From the NCBI RefSeq assembly GCF_000003815.2, contig NC_049988.1, positions 22,314,882-22,378,881 of the forward strand: a stretch of 64,000 nt of DNA. Direction: 5' to 3'. Of this stretch, positions 53,922-64,000 are shown in pieces; positions within the stretch are counted from its first letter, which is position 1; every line of letters starts with the position of its first letter. The stretch comes from Branchiostoma floridae. Lineage: Eukaryota; Chordata; Leptocardii; Amphioxiformes; Branchiostomatidae. Below the pieces are notes generated by a model. It searched no databases. It had not been told where the DNA came from and was given only the letters and a program-made list of their open reading frames with translations. Both the position numbers and the translations under genes were made by a program.

Positions 53922-54783
53922 AGGCCATGTTGATTTGATTATATGGATGTCATCCTCCGGGAACTCCAAAACTGATGCGAGCGAGCGAATAAAAAAAAAA
54001 GTTTGGCCAAAAAAAAAAAGTTGCCTTCAGTATGAAATCTAATGAAATCAAAGTGGCCAGGAAGGTTGAACATAGGGCTAAACACACATAGTATGGTATA
54101 CCAACAGTTTGGTGTAGGGACCAGTACATCATACGGGTGCAAAACATTTTTTTCTTCTTGGACCAATCCGAAAAAAACAGACCTGAAAAAAAAACAGAGG
54201 AACAGGTTTCGCCAATTACAAAATGGACACACTATGTCGGCAGCCATTTGGGGTCTAACCGTGGGGCCAAGAAGACAACAAGAGCGAAATCAAGTAGAGT
54301 TTATAGTCAATTGCACCAAGTTTCTACAGTCAAAGGTACAGAGACAGTTAGCTTTTATTACATGGAGATGGGATTTTAAAATGCTGTGGGAGTCCAATAA
54401 TCCACCAGATTCCTTTTTGTAGCAAAATTGACCAATTACTATTGTTTTGAGTATTGCCAGTTCTCAAGTTTCCCCAATCAGGTCCAGGTTCATGTCCGGA
54501 CCTGGAAATGATCCTCTGGACCTGAATTTTCTGTACTGGTACCTCCCCCAACCAACAATAGATTTTTTTCTGTCCTTTCACATCTTATTCTTTGACTTTA
54601 GATTCATTTTGGCATCCTATGGCATTAGTTATCTGTTTTCGGATACTTTTTTTTTAATCTACGAAATATTTGTGCTCATTTTACAGCTGCTTTGCAGTGT
54701 GGTCGAAAACTTTTTTTTTTTTGAAATGGCTGAAAATTGGTGCGAGCGCGGATGTCATCCATATAATCAAATCAACGTGGCCT
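53922..54783. mobile_element. Non-autonomous DNA transposon with 33-bp terminal inverted repeats
   Basis: GGCCATGTTGATTTGATTAT + ATGGATGTCATCC at the left and its inverse GGATGTCATCCATATAATCA + AATCAACGTGGCC at the right differ at only one or two positions. The ~800-bp interior has only unconvincing ORFs and GGTCCAGGTTCATGTCCGGA-like hairpin sequence similar to part of the element at 3759-4743, so the two may be related. Confidence 0.75.
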
Positions 54784-55567
54784 TATTTCGTTTCCATACA
54801 AAAAACAAAACCTGAAAAAAATATGCGTTTTTATAAAAAAAATAATTAATTTTTAGATACCAAACATGTGAAATTAGTCCTGTGGCCATATATACACCAA
54901 ATATCACGTTATAGGCTTTAAGACCAGGGCAAGGAGACCGACATATACATTGAAACAATGATTTATTCAATGCCTACAAATCAAACAACTTCGCACGCAA
55001 CCATTGCATTGTGTATATGAATAGCGCTGTTCAATAGTACATGTTGCCAAATACAATAGCACAGCAGCATATCATAGCACAATGTAACATCAGTACGCAT
55101 ATCACTATAATCGTTAGCATGCCCATCTTATTGATCTAACCTCGTTTGAAATCCTAACTGATATTAAAAAGAAAGAAAGAAAGTTTATTTGTCCGAGGGC
55201 TAATTGCAACATGAAACATACAGAGAATATAGTAAACATACATAAAATAAGATACTTTGGTATACATAACAATGATGACAAGTGTAAACAAGTGTCTATT
55301 CTATCAATGACTGCTGAGAGCTAAAATCTACGCATTTGGGGGTTATCATCTATGGTGTAAAGTCGTTAGCATGTCCATCTTTTTGTTCTAACCTCGTTGA
55401 AATCGTAACTAGTATTAGAATCTTTGGTGCACTATGTCTTTCAAATTGGAGTAGCTGTGTCCAAGCATCATAACTATGTTGTGGTACTGTCACATTGTTG
55501 TTGTTTACCATGTGTCTCCATGGCGACAGCGGAACCAGTAGTAGTAGTCTGGAGACTTAAGTGTTTT

Positions 55568-55729
55568 TCATCGGTGTGTTTTACAATGGTTGTCCAATGT
55601 AGATTTCTGTGCAGCAGAATAGTCACACTGGTCACACTGGTAGGGTTTTTCACTTGTGTGCGTTCTCATATGCTGGGACATGTGAGACTTCTGAGCTGCC
55701 CTGTACCCGCACTCCCCACACATGTAGGG
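55568..55729 (-). pseudogene. Two fingers beyond the premature stop of zinc-finger gene 2
   Basis: Downstream of the TAG at 55730 the same frame stays open for 53 codons. It encodes an intact type A finger ([20 protein letters not shown]) and type B finger ending NHCKTHR, then TGA at 55568-55570. The HCKTHR end is identical in position to the C-terminus of zinc-finger gene 3, so it is the ancestral end. Confidence 0.85.
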
Positions 55730-57571
55730 CTAATCACCAGAGTGCTTTGCTAGATGACTGTCCAAGTTGGATTTCCTAGCTGCAGAATAGTCACACTGGT
55801 CACACTTGTAGGGTGTTTCAGTATGAGTTTTTATATGTTCGGCTAAATGAGACTTCTTAGCTGTCTTGAACCCACACTCCCCACACATGTAGGGTTTGTT
55901 ACCACTGTGTTTGGCTAGATGTAGGTCCAAACTGTCTTTTCGTGCAGCAGAATAGTTACACTGGTCACATTTGTAGGGCTTTTCCCCTGTATGAGTTCTA
56001 ATATGTTTGGATAAGGTAGATTTCCGAGCTGCCCTGTACCCACACTCCCCGCACATGTAGGGTTTGTCACCGGTGTGTTTGGCTAGATGTAGGTCCAAAC
56101 TGGATTTTCGTGAAGCAGAATAGTCACACTGGTCACACTTGTAGGGTTTCTCTCCTGTATGGGTTCTCATATGATTGGATAGGGTAGACTTTTCAGCTGC
56201 AGAGTAGTCACACTGGTCACATTTGTAGGGTTTGTCACCAGTATGACTTCTCATATGTCGGGATAGGTAAGACTTCTTAGCTGTCCTGTACCCACACTCC
56301 CCACATATGTAGGGCTTATCACCAGTGTGATGGGCTAGATGTTGGTCCAAACTGCATCTTTGTGCAGTAGAATAGTAACACTGGTCACACTTGTAGGGCT
56401 TTTCGCCTGTGTGCGTTCTCATATGTTTCACTAAGGCAGACTTCTCAGCTGCCCTGTAGCCACACTCCCCACACATGTAAGGCTTATCACCAGTGTGCTT
56501 GGATAGATGTCTGTCCAAGTTGGGTTTATATGCAGTAGAATAGTCACACTGGTCACACTTGAATGGTTTGTCCCCTGTATGAGTTCTCATATGGATGGCT
56601 AAATGAGACCTCTTAGCCGTTCTGTACCCACACTCCCCACACATGTAGGGCTTATCACCAGTGTGTTTGGCTAGATGTAGATCCAAACTGGATTTTTGTG
56701 CAGCAGAATAGTCACACTGGTCACACTTGTAGGGTTTTTCTCTGGTGTGAGTTCTTAAATGTATGGATAAGTCAGACTTCCAAGCTGTCCTATACCCACA
56801 CTCCCCACACATGTAGGGCTTATCACCAGTGTGTTTGGCTAGATGTTGCTTCAAATGGTATTTCTTTGCTGCAGAATAGTCACACTGGTCGCACTTGTAG
56901 GGTTTGTCACCGGTATGAGTTCTCATATGATCAGCTATATGAGATTTTTTTGCTGTCCTGTGCCCACACTCCCCACACATGTAGGGCTTATCACCAGTGT
57001 GCGTTGCAAGATGACTGTCCAAGTTGGATTTTTGTGCAGCAGAGTAGTCACACTGGTCACACTTGTAGGGTTTTTCGCCTGTATGGGTTCTCATATGTCG
57101 GTATAAGGAAGACGTCTGAGCTGTCCTGTACCCACACTCCCCACACATGTAGGGCTTATCACTAGTGTGTTTGGTTAGATGTCTGTCCAAATTGGACTTT
57201 GTTGTAGCAGAGTAGTCACACTGGTAACACTTGTAGGGTTTGTCACCAGTATGTTTGGCTAGATGTTTGTTCAAGGTGGACGTCGTTGCAGCAGAATAGT
57301 CACACTGGTCACACTTGTAGGGCTTTTCACCGGTATGAGTTCTCATATGTTCGGCTAAACGATACTTCTTAGCTGCCCTGTGCCCACACTCCCCACACAT
57401 GTAGGGTTTCTCACAGGCGTTTGCTTCCGGTTGACTGACCAAACGGTTTTTAATCGCTGTGGGCTGTTCTTTTTTTGTGCTCGTATCCCTGTCGCATAAA
57501 ACTACAATAGGAGACTCATTACCGTAGTTCTGGGGAACAGCGGTAGGAGACCCATTACATCCCTCTGCCAT
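55730..57571 (-). CDS. C2H2 zinc-finger protein 2, 613 residues, 20 fingers (22 before a premature stop)
   Basis: The ATG at 57571 (MAEGCNGSPTAVPQN) follows a conserved CATTAG acceptor by 7 bases. The open frame upstream to 57643 is intron. After a ~65-residue linker come 20 C2H2 fingers of types A (GECGYR) and B (DQCDYS), mostly alternating, with B-B at fingers 2-3 and 15-16. Finger 3 has CYQCDYS. Recognition-helix positions vary strongly (KSDLSI, KSHIAD, TSTLNK, RCSLDQ), consistent with diversified DNA specificity. The frame ends ...HLAKHSGD then TAG where the linker Lys codon (AAG) is expected, a single-base nonsense change. A leader exon candidate ends at 59777. It is likely a nuclear DNA-binding protein; targets are unknown. 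Confidence 0.88.
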   Translation of the reverse strand: MAEGCNGSPTAVPQNYGNESPIVVLCDRDTSTKKEQPTAIKNRLVSQPEANACEKPYMCGECGHRAAKKYRLAEHMRTHTGEKPYKCDQCDYSAATTSTLNKHLAKHTGDKPYKCYQCDYSATTKSNLDRHLTKHTSDKPYMCGECGYRTAQTSSLYRHMRTHTGEKPYKCDQCDYSAAQKSNLDSHLATHTGDKPYMCGECGHRTAKKSHIADHMRTHTGDKPYKCDQCDYSAAKKYHLKQHLAKHTGDKPYMCGECGYRTAWKSDLSIHLRTHTREKPYKCDQCDYSAAQKSSLDLHLAKHTGDKPYMCGECGYRTAKRSHLAIHMRTHTGDKPFKCDQCDYSTAYKPNLDRHLSKHTGDKPYMCGECGYRAAEKSALVKHMRTHTGEKPYKCDQCYYSTAQRCSLDQHLAHHTGDKPYICGECGYRTAKKSYLSRHMRSHTGDKPYKCDQCDYSAAEKSTLSNHMRTHTGEKPYKCDQCDYSASRKSSLDLHLAKHTGDKPYMCGECGYRAARKSTLSKHIRTHTGEKPYKCDQCNYSAARKDSLDLHLAKHSGNKPYMCGECGFKTAKKSHLAEHIKTHTETPYKCDQCDYSAARKSNLDSHLAKHSGD

Positions 57572-58038
57572 GTCGAACCTAATGGACAAGACAGTTGAAA
57601 AGATGAAACAAATGAAAGCTAGATTGCAGTAGGTACGTAACAATTGAAAGCAAATACATAATGTTAACCTTCAGATGATCTAGAGTAACAAAGTATTGCT
57701 CTGTTTGTTCTGATACTAACACATTCATCACCAACCTGCCCCGTGAGGTCTGTCCTGACACTTGCTACATTAGACTGTAAAGAAAAACGCAAAATAGCGT
57801 CCCAGAGCAGATCATGGTGGAATAGGAATAGTGTAAGGGGGTAGGTTGGTAGTGACCGTGATCTCAAAGGTGTATAGAGTTCGTAGAATAGTTGCAGTTC
57901 TTATGGTGTGTACGACGAGCCAAGAACAAGCAGAAGCCAGAGCTGTATTTTCTTTCTCTCCAAAGCGCACTTAGTACATGGGTTCTATTGCCTTAATTAT
58001 ACCTTTCCAATACGCCTACGTACATATTTCTGAGAAAA

Positions 58039-58372
58039 TTCAGGTCTTACCAACAATGAAATTATTTATGGTCGTTTGTCCCACCTTCAAAACAATAAAA
58101 CATTGAACAGGCCAAATATTACCTTTTCTTTACCGCCATTAGTAATGTCTACCACACGTTCCATGCCGTAAAACATAGACTATTAGAGTATGCTTAAGGT
58201 AGTGTTAGTGGTTTCAAAGTGATGTAAGTGTCTAGGAATTCGAGAGCCAATTGTAAAGTTTCATAGCTATGTATCTGCTGTAATAGGAGATGTAGTCGTG
58301 AAGCTATACATGTAAATGTAACAATGTGTGTAATGATTGTCGTTTTTTCAATAAAGCTTTAACAAAAAAAAA
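58039..58372 (+). mobile_element. Retroposed sequence with poly(A) tail and 15-bp target duplication
   Basis: ATATTTCTGAGAAAA occurs immediately before (58024-58038) and after (58373-58387). The insert ends AATAAAGCTTTAACAAAAAAAAA, a polyadenylation signal plus A tail. The ~320-bp body has no ORF I recognise. It is a LINE-mobilised transcript, 5'-truncated LINE or SINE. Confidence 0.8.
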
Positions 58373-59449
58373 ATATTTCTGAGAAAAAGGAACATTCTTG
58401 TATCTTCGTCATCATAAGTCAGTTCCTTAGTTGACCCCCTGACCATGCCCATATATGGTGTGGTCCATAGTTGGGCTTGCTTCCTCCCAGTAGGGATGGT
58501 GCTTCGGCTGTCTTCGGGCCATTAGTCAAATGGCTACTTGTCGCATTTCTCAAAACAGAGAAGGGCAAAAGGGACCAATCCAGATGCGAATCTTGGAAAG
58601 TACGACGAATTCAGGCTATGTTACAATATAGTACAGGGGCACCCTGTTACAATAGGTGTGTGTGTGTGTGTGGGGGGGGGGGGTAGAGTGTATTATTAAA
58701 GTCTGGATTAGAAATACAACTGTAGAGAAGATTGCAGTGATTTGTGATTAGAAGTTGGGCATTGATTATTCTATTCTGCATATATACAGTTAACAATACG
58801 GTACATGTAATACAAGAGAGAAAAATATTTAGGGGGAGGGGGACAGAAACCTATGTGCCTTATCGTGGGCCTACCCCAGAAACTGGATGTTATGAACGCA
58901 CATAATTAAAACTAAACAAAATCACCACAAGAAATGAGTTGAAACCACATCAGTAACTTCATAAATGAATCAGGAGTTAGATCGCGAATGTGAAGATAAA
59001 TGATTGTTTGAATTTATAAGAGGAAATTTGAACTTGTTGCACTTAATGAATGCGTTACGCTATGATCAATACTAAATATGAATTAAAATTGTAAAAATAA
59101 ATAAGTCGACATAATACTGTAGGGTACGTAGGGCTTGAGCAATTTCTGGACTGGAACTGAGGTAGCGACGAACCTGACTTTGCACATCCCCCCTCCCATT
59201 CATTTTTTGGAATAGCTTATTATGTAACCGAACACCAAAATGTGTCTATTACACTTCCGGTAACCATAGTGACTACCCAGTTCATTAACGTTACTTGTTC
59301 GGAAAATAAAAGAAAGGCAAGAAAACAGTATAGGTTAACTATAACTTTCTTCCGAAAGGGTAAATATTATTTATCGGTCACCCGTTGGTAGACTAGCCAC
59401 TTCAAAGTAGATCTGTTTAGTCTTACACAAACAGATTCATAATTTAGCC

Positions 59450-59900
59450 CCTCGAGCTTTGTCCTGATATTTGCTTACATGTAACCGAACACCACAGGGT
59501 GTTTGCTACATCTCCAGTAACCATGGTGATGGCTGTCTGATCTTGGTTATAAACCTTGTCTGTTTGGAGAAGGAGGTAAAGCAAAAGAAACGGAGAAAAC
59601 AATATGCTTTCCTTTGTTTCCGTGAAGGTAAATATGCCCCCCTCCCCACCCCCATTTTCGACACACCTAAAAGTCTTATATTTCGCCCCCAATTTAGCCC
59701 ACATGCCATAGAAATGACCTCTATCACCTATAGTGCATATTGATGCAGTCATGCTGTATGTATATCTCGTTCTTACCTGCTTCCGGTGGTGATTATTACC
59801 TCCGCACAATCCTCCTGCGAGCGTCTGTCTGGAGCAGCAAGGGGTGAAGGTCACTGACGTTGTGGGGTGAAAGGTCATTTGATACCTGCTTACCCATCAT
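59450..59900 (-). other. Leader-exon and promoter block of zinc-finger gene 2
   Basis: This is the paralogue of 32757-33230: AGCCCCTCGAGCT(T/C)TGTCCT, GTAACCGAACACCA(C/T)AGGGT, CCAGTAACCATGGTGA and GTCTGTCTGGAGCAGCAAGG are shared. The GTAAGAACGAG donor after CCGGAAGCAG puts the exon end at 59777. It would splice to the CATTAG acceptor before 57571. Confidence 0.5.
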
Positions 59901-61037
59901 TGTGCAGAACGTTTCGCCTACACTGTTAATCATGTACTCTATATTTACTCTGAATTTAGCAACTTTGGCTAATATCCGACAGCCTTTTCGGACTTTGATG
60001 TCTGTTTTATTTTCTGCCGTCTTTCTTTCTTAGTATTTTCAAAAGGCACGGCAATACCCAACTGTGCACGTAGTCGGCCACCCAGAGTTGTGTGGAGTGG
60101 ACAAATAAATCTGTCCGGATATGCAGCTTGTACAGTCCAGCATGGTTTACCGGGTATGCGTTACAAATACACCCTTTCTGCTCGCCCTGGGCCATTCTTT
60201 CAAATACAAACTTAGTATATATATAATGCAATATCATTGTATCTTAATATGTCAAGAAAATAAAACTAACACGTGACCTTGTACGGCCAGCACAATATTG
60301 TGCACCTACCACATAAGAGACAAAGGAATGGAATTTGTACTTTTATTAAACCTTCACTAATCAGTATGTTCTTACATATCAGCCATGAGTCACCAAAACA
60401 TTTTATGTCACAGAGGCTAGAATTTGTACTACAATTAAACTTCCATATTTCGCTAATCAGGTATGTTCTTACATATCAGCCATGGGTCACTAAAACAACA
60501 TTTTATATCACAGAAGCTGACTTCACAAGACAAGGCCCCAACTTAGTCAAACTGCCCGGTGCTCCCGCCATATGAACCCGGCCGCATACCAAGCCACTCA
60601 AAATACACTGTATCGGCAGAGATCATTTTCCCCGCGTACTACCAAAAACTGGAAAGACTTTCCCGCGGAGGGCGCCTTATCTTCCACCTGGACATCTTCA
60701 AGACTCAAATCTGACTTTAGGTGTCTGTCGGCATAACCGCTCTTCTCAGCAAAATCAACACAACTAAAGTTTACGGAATCTTCAAAACGCTGAAGGCGGT
60801 TGCCTTAACCCTCAAAACACAAATGGAAGAAAATATAGAACTTTGAAAAAGGTGACATCACTACAGCATATGCACGCTCGTAATTGTGAGATGGCTTATT
60901 CTCAAATATTGGAATAGGGCACACAAAGTTGTCTTCTTACAACTATGTTGCATATACAAATCATCATCATCGGTCGACTTGGTTCATATATAAGGTTAAC
61001 TGTTATTATAATATGCATGCTTCACATACATGTATTT

Positions 61038-61215
61038 TTAGCTACTAGTAAATAAATTATGTTGTAGAGTTCTTCTTCCACTCCCTGCACATTCACAGTT
61101 TTCCATTGCTGTGCTTATTGCGGCTAAATGACACACGGCACTGGTACGCACTTTTTCTGATAAAGAAGTTTTCTTGGATATCCCGAAATCACATTCCTTA
61201 AACATGTAGTGTTGT
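61038..61215 (-). pseudogene. Frame-shifted finger remnant downstream of zinc-finger gene 3
   Basis: Beyond the HCKTHR stop, another frame reads HTGKQHYMFKECDFGISKKT + SLSEK, a finger of type A with its first Cys changed to Phe. The gene's present C-terminus therefore arose by a frameshift in the linker (CACACCGGTAAACAAC read one base off) and left this finger behind. Confidence 0.6.
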
Positions 61216-61842
61216 TTACCGGTGTGTTTTACAATGTTTGTCCAATGCATATTTCCTTCCTGCAGAATAGTCACACTGGTCACACTTGTAGGGTTTTTCA
61301 CCGGTATGTGTTTTCATATGTCGGGATAAGTTAGACTTGTGAGTTGTCCTGTACCCACACTCCCCACACATGTAGGGCTTATCACCAGTATGTTTGGCTA
61401 GATGTTGCTTCAAGGTAGACTTAAGTGGAGCAGAATAGTCACACTGGTCACACTTGTAGGGCTTTTCACCGGTATGAATTCTCATATGATTCACTAAGTA
61501 AGACTTTCTAGCTGTCCTGTACCCACACTCCCCACACATGTAGGGCTTGTCACCAGCGTGTTTGGCTAGATGCTTGTCCAAAGTAGTGTAGGGTTTTTCT
61601 CCTGTGTGTGTTCTCATATGTTGAGATAAGGTTGACTTGTAAGCTGCCCTATAGCCGCACTCCCCGCACATGTAGGGTTTCTCACGAGTGTTTGCTTTCG
61701 GTTGACTGACCAAACTGGTTTTGCTCGCTGTTGGCTGATCTTTGGTTTTACTTGGATCCCGGTCACATAGAAATCCAGTAGGAGACCCGTCGGAGAAGTT
61801 CTGAGGAACAGCAGTAGGAGACCCATTACCTGCCTCTGCCAT
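61216..61842 (-). CDS. C2H2 zinc-finger protein 3, 208 residues, 5 fingers plus one truncated
   Basis: The start MAEAGNGSPTAVPQNFSDGS matches the two other zinc-finger genes, with the same CATTAG acceptor just upstream. Intact fingers are [20 protein letters not shown], a second and third A/B pair, a fourth (KSNLSRHMKTH) and a fifth, type B, ending KHCKTHR and stop. Between fingers 1 and 2 a deletion has removed the Cys pair of one type B finger, leaving GEKPYTTLDKHLAKH with the frame intact; it cannot bind zinc normally. It is much shorter than genes 1 and 2, so it is either a primitive or a contracted family member. Its leader exon is not found in the window. Confidence 0.85.
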   Translation of the reverse strand: MAEAGNGSPTAVPQNFSDGSPTGFLCDRDPSKTKDQPTASKTSLVSQPKANTREKPYMCGECGYRAAYKSTLSQHMRTHTGEKPYTTLDKHLAKHAGDKPYMCGECGYRTARKSYLVNHMRIHTGEKPYKCDQCDYSAPLKSTLKQHLAKHTGDKPYMCGECGYRTTHKSNLSRHMKTHTGEKPYKCDQCDYSAGRKYALDKHCKTHR

Positions 61843-62270
61843 GTTGAACCTAATGGAATAGACACATTTTAGAAAAAAAGAAATCGGTCACTAAAACTAG
61901 ACAGATAACATTTGCATGCAAACAAATAACGCTTACCGTTTTATAGTTGCAATTACAAAATATAGGAAAACTTTATCGCACGACAATTGTCCTTGGTACA
62001 ATGTATGGCAGCGACTTTTACAAAATGTACAAAATAGGTGTATAGAATAAAACTTAACATCCTAATTGTATGTTTCAAATATACTAATCATGTTCACTAT
62101 AGAGTGAGTAAAATGACATCATAAGCAATCTATTCTCAAGGAGGGATTAGGTTCTGTTTTCTATCGTCACAAATTTTACAGCTAGGTCATTTAGCTCGAA
62201 GCTTTTTGTGATTGGCCACAGCTTATAGTATTAAACCTGTCATAAAAGTGTACACCTGTGTAAACCTGTA
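61843..62270. other. Upstream region of zinc-finger gene 3
   Basis: AT-rich sequence. The block shared by genes 1 and 2 upstream of their coding exon is not recognisable here. TAAACCTGTAAAAGTG-like short repeats lie at 62230-62290. Confidence 0.4.
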
Positions 62271-62272
62271 AA

Positions 62273-62590
62273 AGTGCAGACCTGTGTAAACATTGCTCGT
62301 TGCCGGAAACCATAGAACATTATTTATGGGAGTGTGACCGTTATTCAGAACAAAGAGAGAAATTGCAGAGAGACACATTCCTCTGTCTGAGAGAAGAGGG
62401 AATGATGACAGTGAATCCAGAGGATCTAGGAATCTATGCAGGATCAGAGGAGGAGATGAGCAAGGAAGGAGTAGAAAAACTCCAAAAAGCCCTGATCAAA
62501 TACTTGTCAAGTACGAGAAGATTTCATCATCATCATCATCATGCTTTTGACAAAGATTTAAACAAATACACACAACTAAAGTTCAATTAG
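62273..62590 (+). mobile_element. LINE ORF2 C-terminal fragment with CCHC motif and (ATC)n
   Basis: From 62285 the frame reads CKHCSLPETIEHYLWECDRY, a C-x2-C-x7-H-x4-C motif of the kind found after the reverse transcriptase domain of many non-LTR elements. It continues for ~75 codons and ends near a (CAT)6 run at 62526. It is 5'-truncated. The TTG at 62300 is not a real start. Confidence 0.65.
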
Positions 62591-62699
62591 CTTGGGGAAG
62601 CTTTCGAGACGAACTCTGTCTCTTTGTCAACCCGGGAGTCTCATCTTGGAGTTTCTCTGTCACGTGACATTTGATGGACATTGTCACGTGACAAGACAC

Positions 62700-63775
62700 A
62701 GTTTGAGTTTGAGTTTTGAGTTTATTTATTCGCACGTAGAACACAAAAACAGAGAAATGTACATTGGATAAAACAAATACTGTACGGGAGGAAGGGAGGA
62801 AGCCTAACGGCTTATGCGAGCCCTCCTCCTATAACGTATGCAATTCTAATGAAATAATTGAGGTGATAAACAATTGATAATAAAACAAGGAAATGTATCA
62901 ACTAAATTAACACAAAAAAGCCATCAAATAGAGAAGCTAAATAACAATTAAATTATTAAAAGCAGGGAAATATATCAACTAAATAACAACTTAAGCTATC
63001 AAATGGAGAAGTTAAGGAAAAAATTATTGGCAACAATTTAAATATTGAAACTATCGTAACACAAATGAAGCTATATAATATAATAGAGAAGCTAAAGTTA
63101 ACGAATTAAGAAAAAACAAGGATATATCGTAACTAAAGTGTCACAAATAAAGCTATTATCAAATGACTAAAACAAGGAAATGTAGCAGCTAAATACCTAA
63201 TGATTAAAACAACAATTAAATTATTAAAAACAGGGAAATATATCAACTAAATAACAACTTAAGCTATCAAATGGAGAAATTAAGATAAGATGTCAAATGT
63301 CAGTGGGAAAGGAAAGTAGGTGATTTTTTAGATTGCGTTTAAAACTAATTATTGATGTTAAACATGTTAGATGGAGGGGGAGATTATTCCAATTAATTAT
63401 ACATTTGTATTTTACACTCATTTGGGCTACTGACGTTCTAACTAGGGGAATATGGAAATGAGCACTTTGTCGAGTTTGGTAATTATGAAAATGAGAATTA
63501 AGATTTAGAAGACCATTAAATGTTTCTGGAAGAGAACAGTTTAGGAATTTAAACGTAAATAGCATCAGATGAAGTCTGTTGATATCAAAAATATTCAAAA
63601 TCTTAAGTTTTGTAAACAAAGGTGCAGAATGTGCATGAAAACTGGCGCCCGTGGCTGAACGAACAAATCTTTTTTGGAGCAATCTCAGGGGCTGTAGTGT
63701 GGTTTTGTAGGCGCATCCCCAGACTATATTCCCGTAGGTTAGATACGGGTATATTAAACTATTATATATGGTAAT
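62700..63775 (-). mobile_element. LINE (CR1/jockey-like) 3' part, reverse transcriptase C-terminus and 3' UTR
   Basis: The minus-strand frame from ~63775 to 63293 reads IYNSLIYPYLTYGNIVWGCA, LLQKRFVRSATGA, then SAPLFTKLKILNIFDINRLH and a C-terminal RNLKNHLLSFPTDI with a stop. This is the usual order of the thumb/post-RT region of CR1/jockey-like elements. About 590 bp of AT-rich 3' UTR follows, ending AATAAATAAACTCAAAACTC and an AAACTC-type short tandem tail. It is 5'-truncated and fused in frame to the Penelope-like piece at its left end on the minus strand. Confidence 0.75.
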
Positions 63776-64000
63776 AATGGTTATGGTAAAAACTATCTGA
63801 GACCAGTCATACACAGGTCTCAGATAGTGGCGCCCCCTGTCCCTGTTCAAAGTGCTCTTCTGTCGACGGATCTGGATGGCCTCCCGCACACCCCTCGTGA
63901 ACCAGTCCGGATCCTGATCAAGAACTTTCACATTGTCCCAGTCAATCTTGTGCTGTTTCTTGCCAACATGCTCCACCACAGGCGATGACACGCTGCTGGG
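63776..64000 (-). mobile_element. Penelope-like element C-terminal (GIY-YIG end) fragment
   Basis: From the window edge the frame reads DWDNVKVLDQDPDWFTRGVR, then EAIQIRRQKSTLNRDRGRHY + LRPVYD. The EA-I-x-IR-x(4)-LNRD-x-G-x-Y-L-P-x-YD pattern is the C-terminal part of the GIY-YIG endonuclease domain of Penelope-like retroelements. Near 63785 it changes abruptly into LINE sequence. The rest is outside the window. Confidence 0.65.

Larger units (their letters stand above)
52861..55567. other. Spacer between the lectin cluster and zinc-finger gene 2
   Basis: It contains AATGGACTC-type degenerate repeats, a (CTCA)n microsatellite (53466-53573), a DNA transposon (53922-54783) and AT-rich filler. 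A segment at 55165-55280 (AAGAAAGAAAGTTTATTTGT) may be a retroelement tail. I see no gene. Confidence 0.5.
57572..61215. other. Spacer between zinc-finger genes 2 and 3
   Basis: It holds the retroposed insert (58039-58372), a (GT)n(G)n run at 58655-58683, the duplicated leader/promoter block of gene 2 (59450-59900), and the segment 60080-60960 duplicated at 48590-49440. No further coding exon is evident. Confidence 0.5.

Overview
The window looks like a piece of a cephalochordate (amphioxus, Branchiostoma) nuclear genome. It has many short exons with GT-AG introns, a white-clade ABCG half-transporter (a clade that vertebrates lack), tandem families of C-type lectins and C2H2 zinc-finger genes, abundant foldback MITEs, a tRNA-derived SINE, LINE and Penelope-like remnants, and minisatellites that overlap exon/intron junctions. 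The species assignment is inferred from gene content, not from a database match. A run of 100 N (16626-16725) is an assembly gap. All splice models were read by eye from GT/AG sites, reading-frame phase and, where available, paralogue agreement.

Layout. (1) 0-5.3 kb: two genes in head-to-head orientation, a two-exon minus-strand gene for a ~507-residue TPR-like protein (73-2399) and a two-exon plus-strand gene for a 73-residue protein (3529-5288). (2) 7.2-26.8 kb, minus strand: one ABCG/white-like half-transporter gene with 20 recognisable coding exons, one of them cut by the N gap. Around at least ten of its exon edges the end of the exon, its splice site and adjoining intron are repeated in tandem, from one extra copy to about fifteen. 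(3) 29.9-33.2 kb: a C2H2 zinc-finger gene with alternating finger types and a broken duplicated tail. (4) 33.9-52.9 kb: four tandem type II transmembrane C-type lectin genes, all minus strand and all with the same five-exon plan (cytoplasmic tail, membrane segment, coiled-coil stalk, CTLD, 11-base last exon), plus the truncated start of a fifth copy. The stalks hold about 9, 5, 14 and 3 repeats. (5) 53-64 kb: MITEs, a large second zinc-finger gene with a premature stop, a small third zinc-finger gene, and LINE and Penelope-like retroelement fragments at the right edge.

The genes show no operon-like logic. The lectins and zinc-finger genes are two lineage-expanded families whose copies carry duplicated flanking blocks (leader-exon candidates, promoter-like blocks, GA-rich microsatellites), so the region has grown by repeated local segmental duplication.

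The most unusual signal is the repeated seeding of tandem arrays at splice junctions. It is concentrated in the ABCG gene, and single extra copies also occur in the 73-residue gene and in one lectin gene. I recall from memory that minisatellites spanning exon/intron boundaries have been reported at an amphioxus Adh locus, so the class may not be new. The density in one gene, and the many extra intact splice sites, are what deserve a second look.
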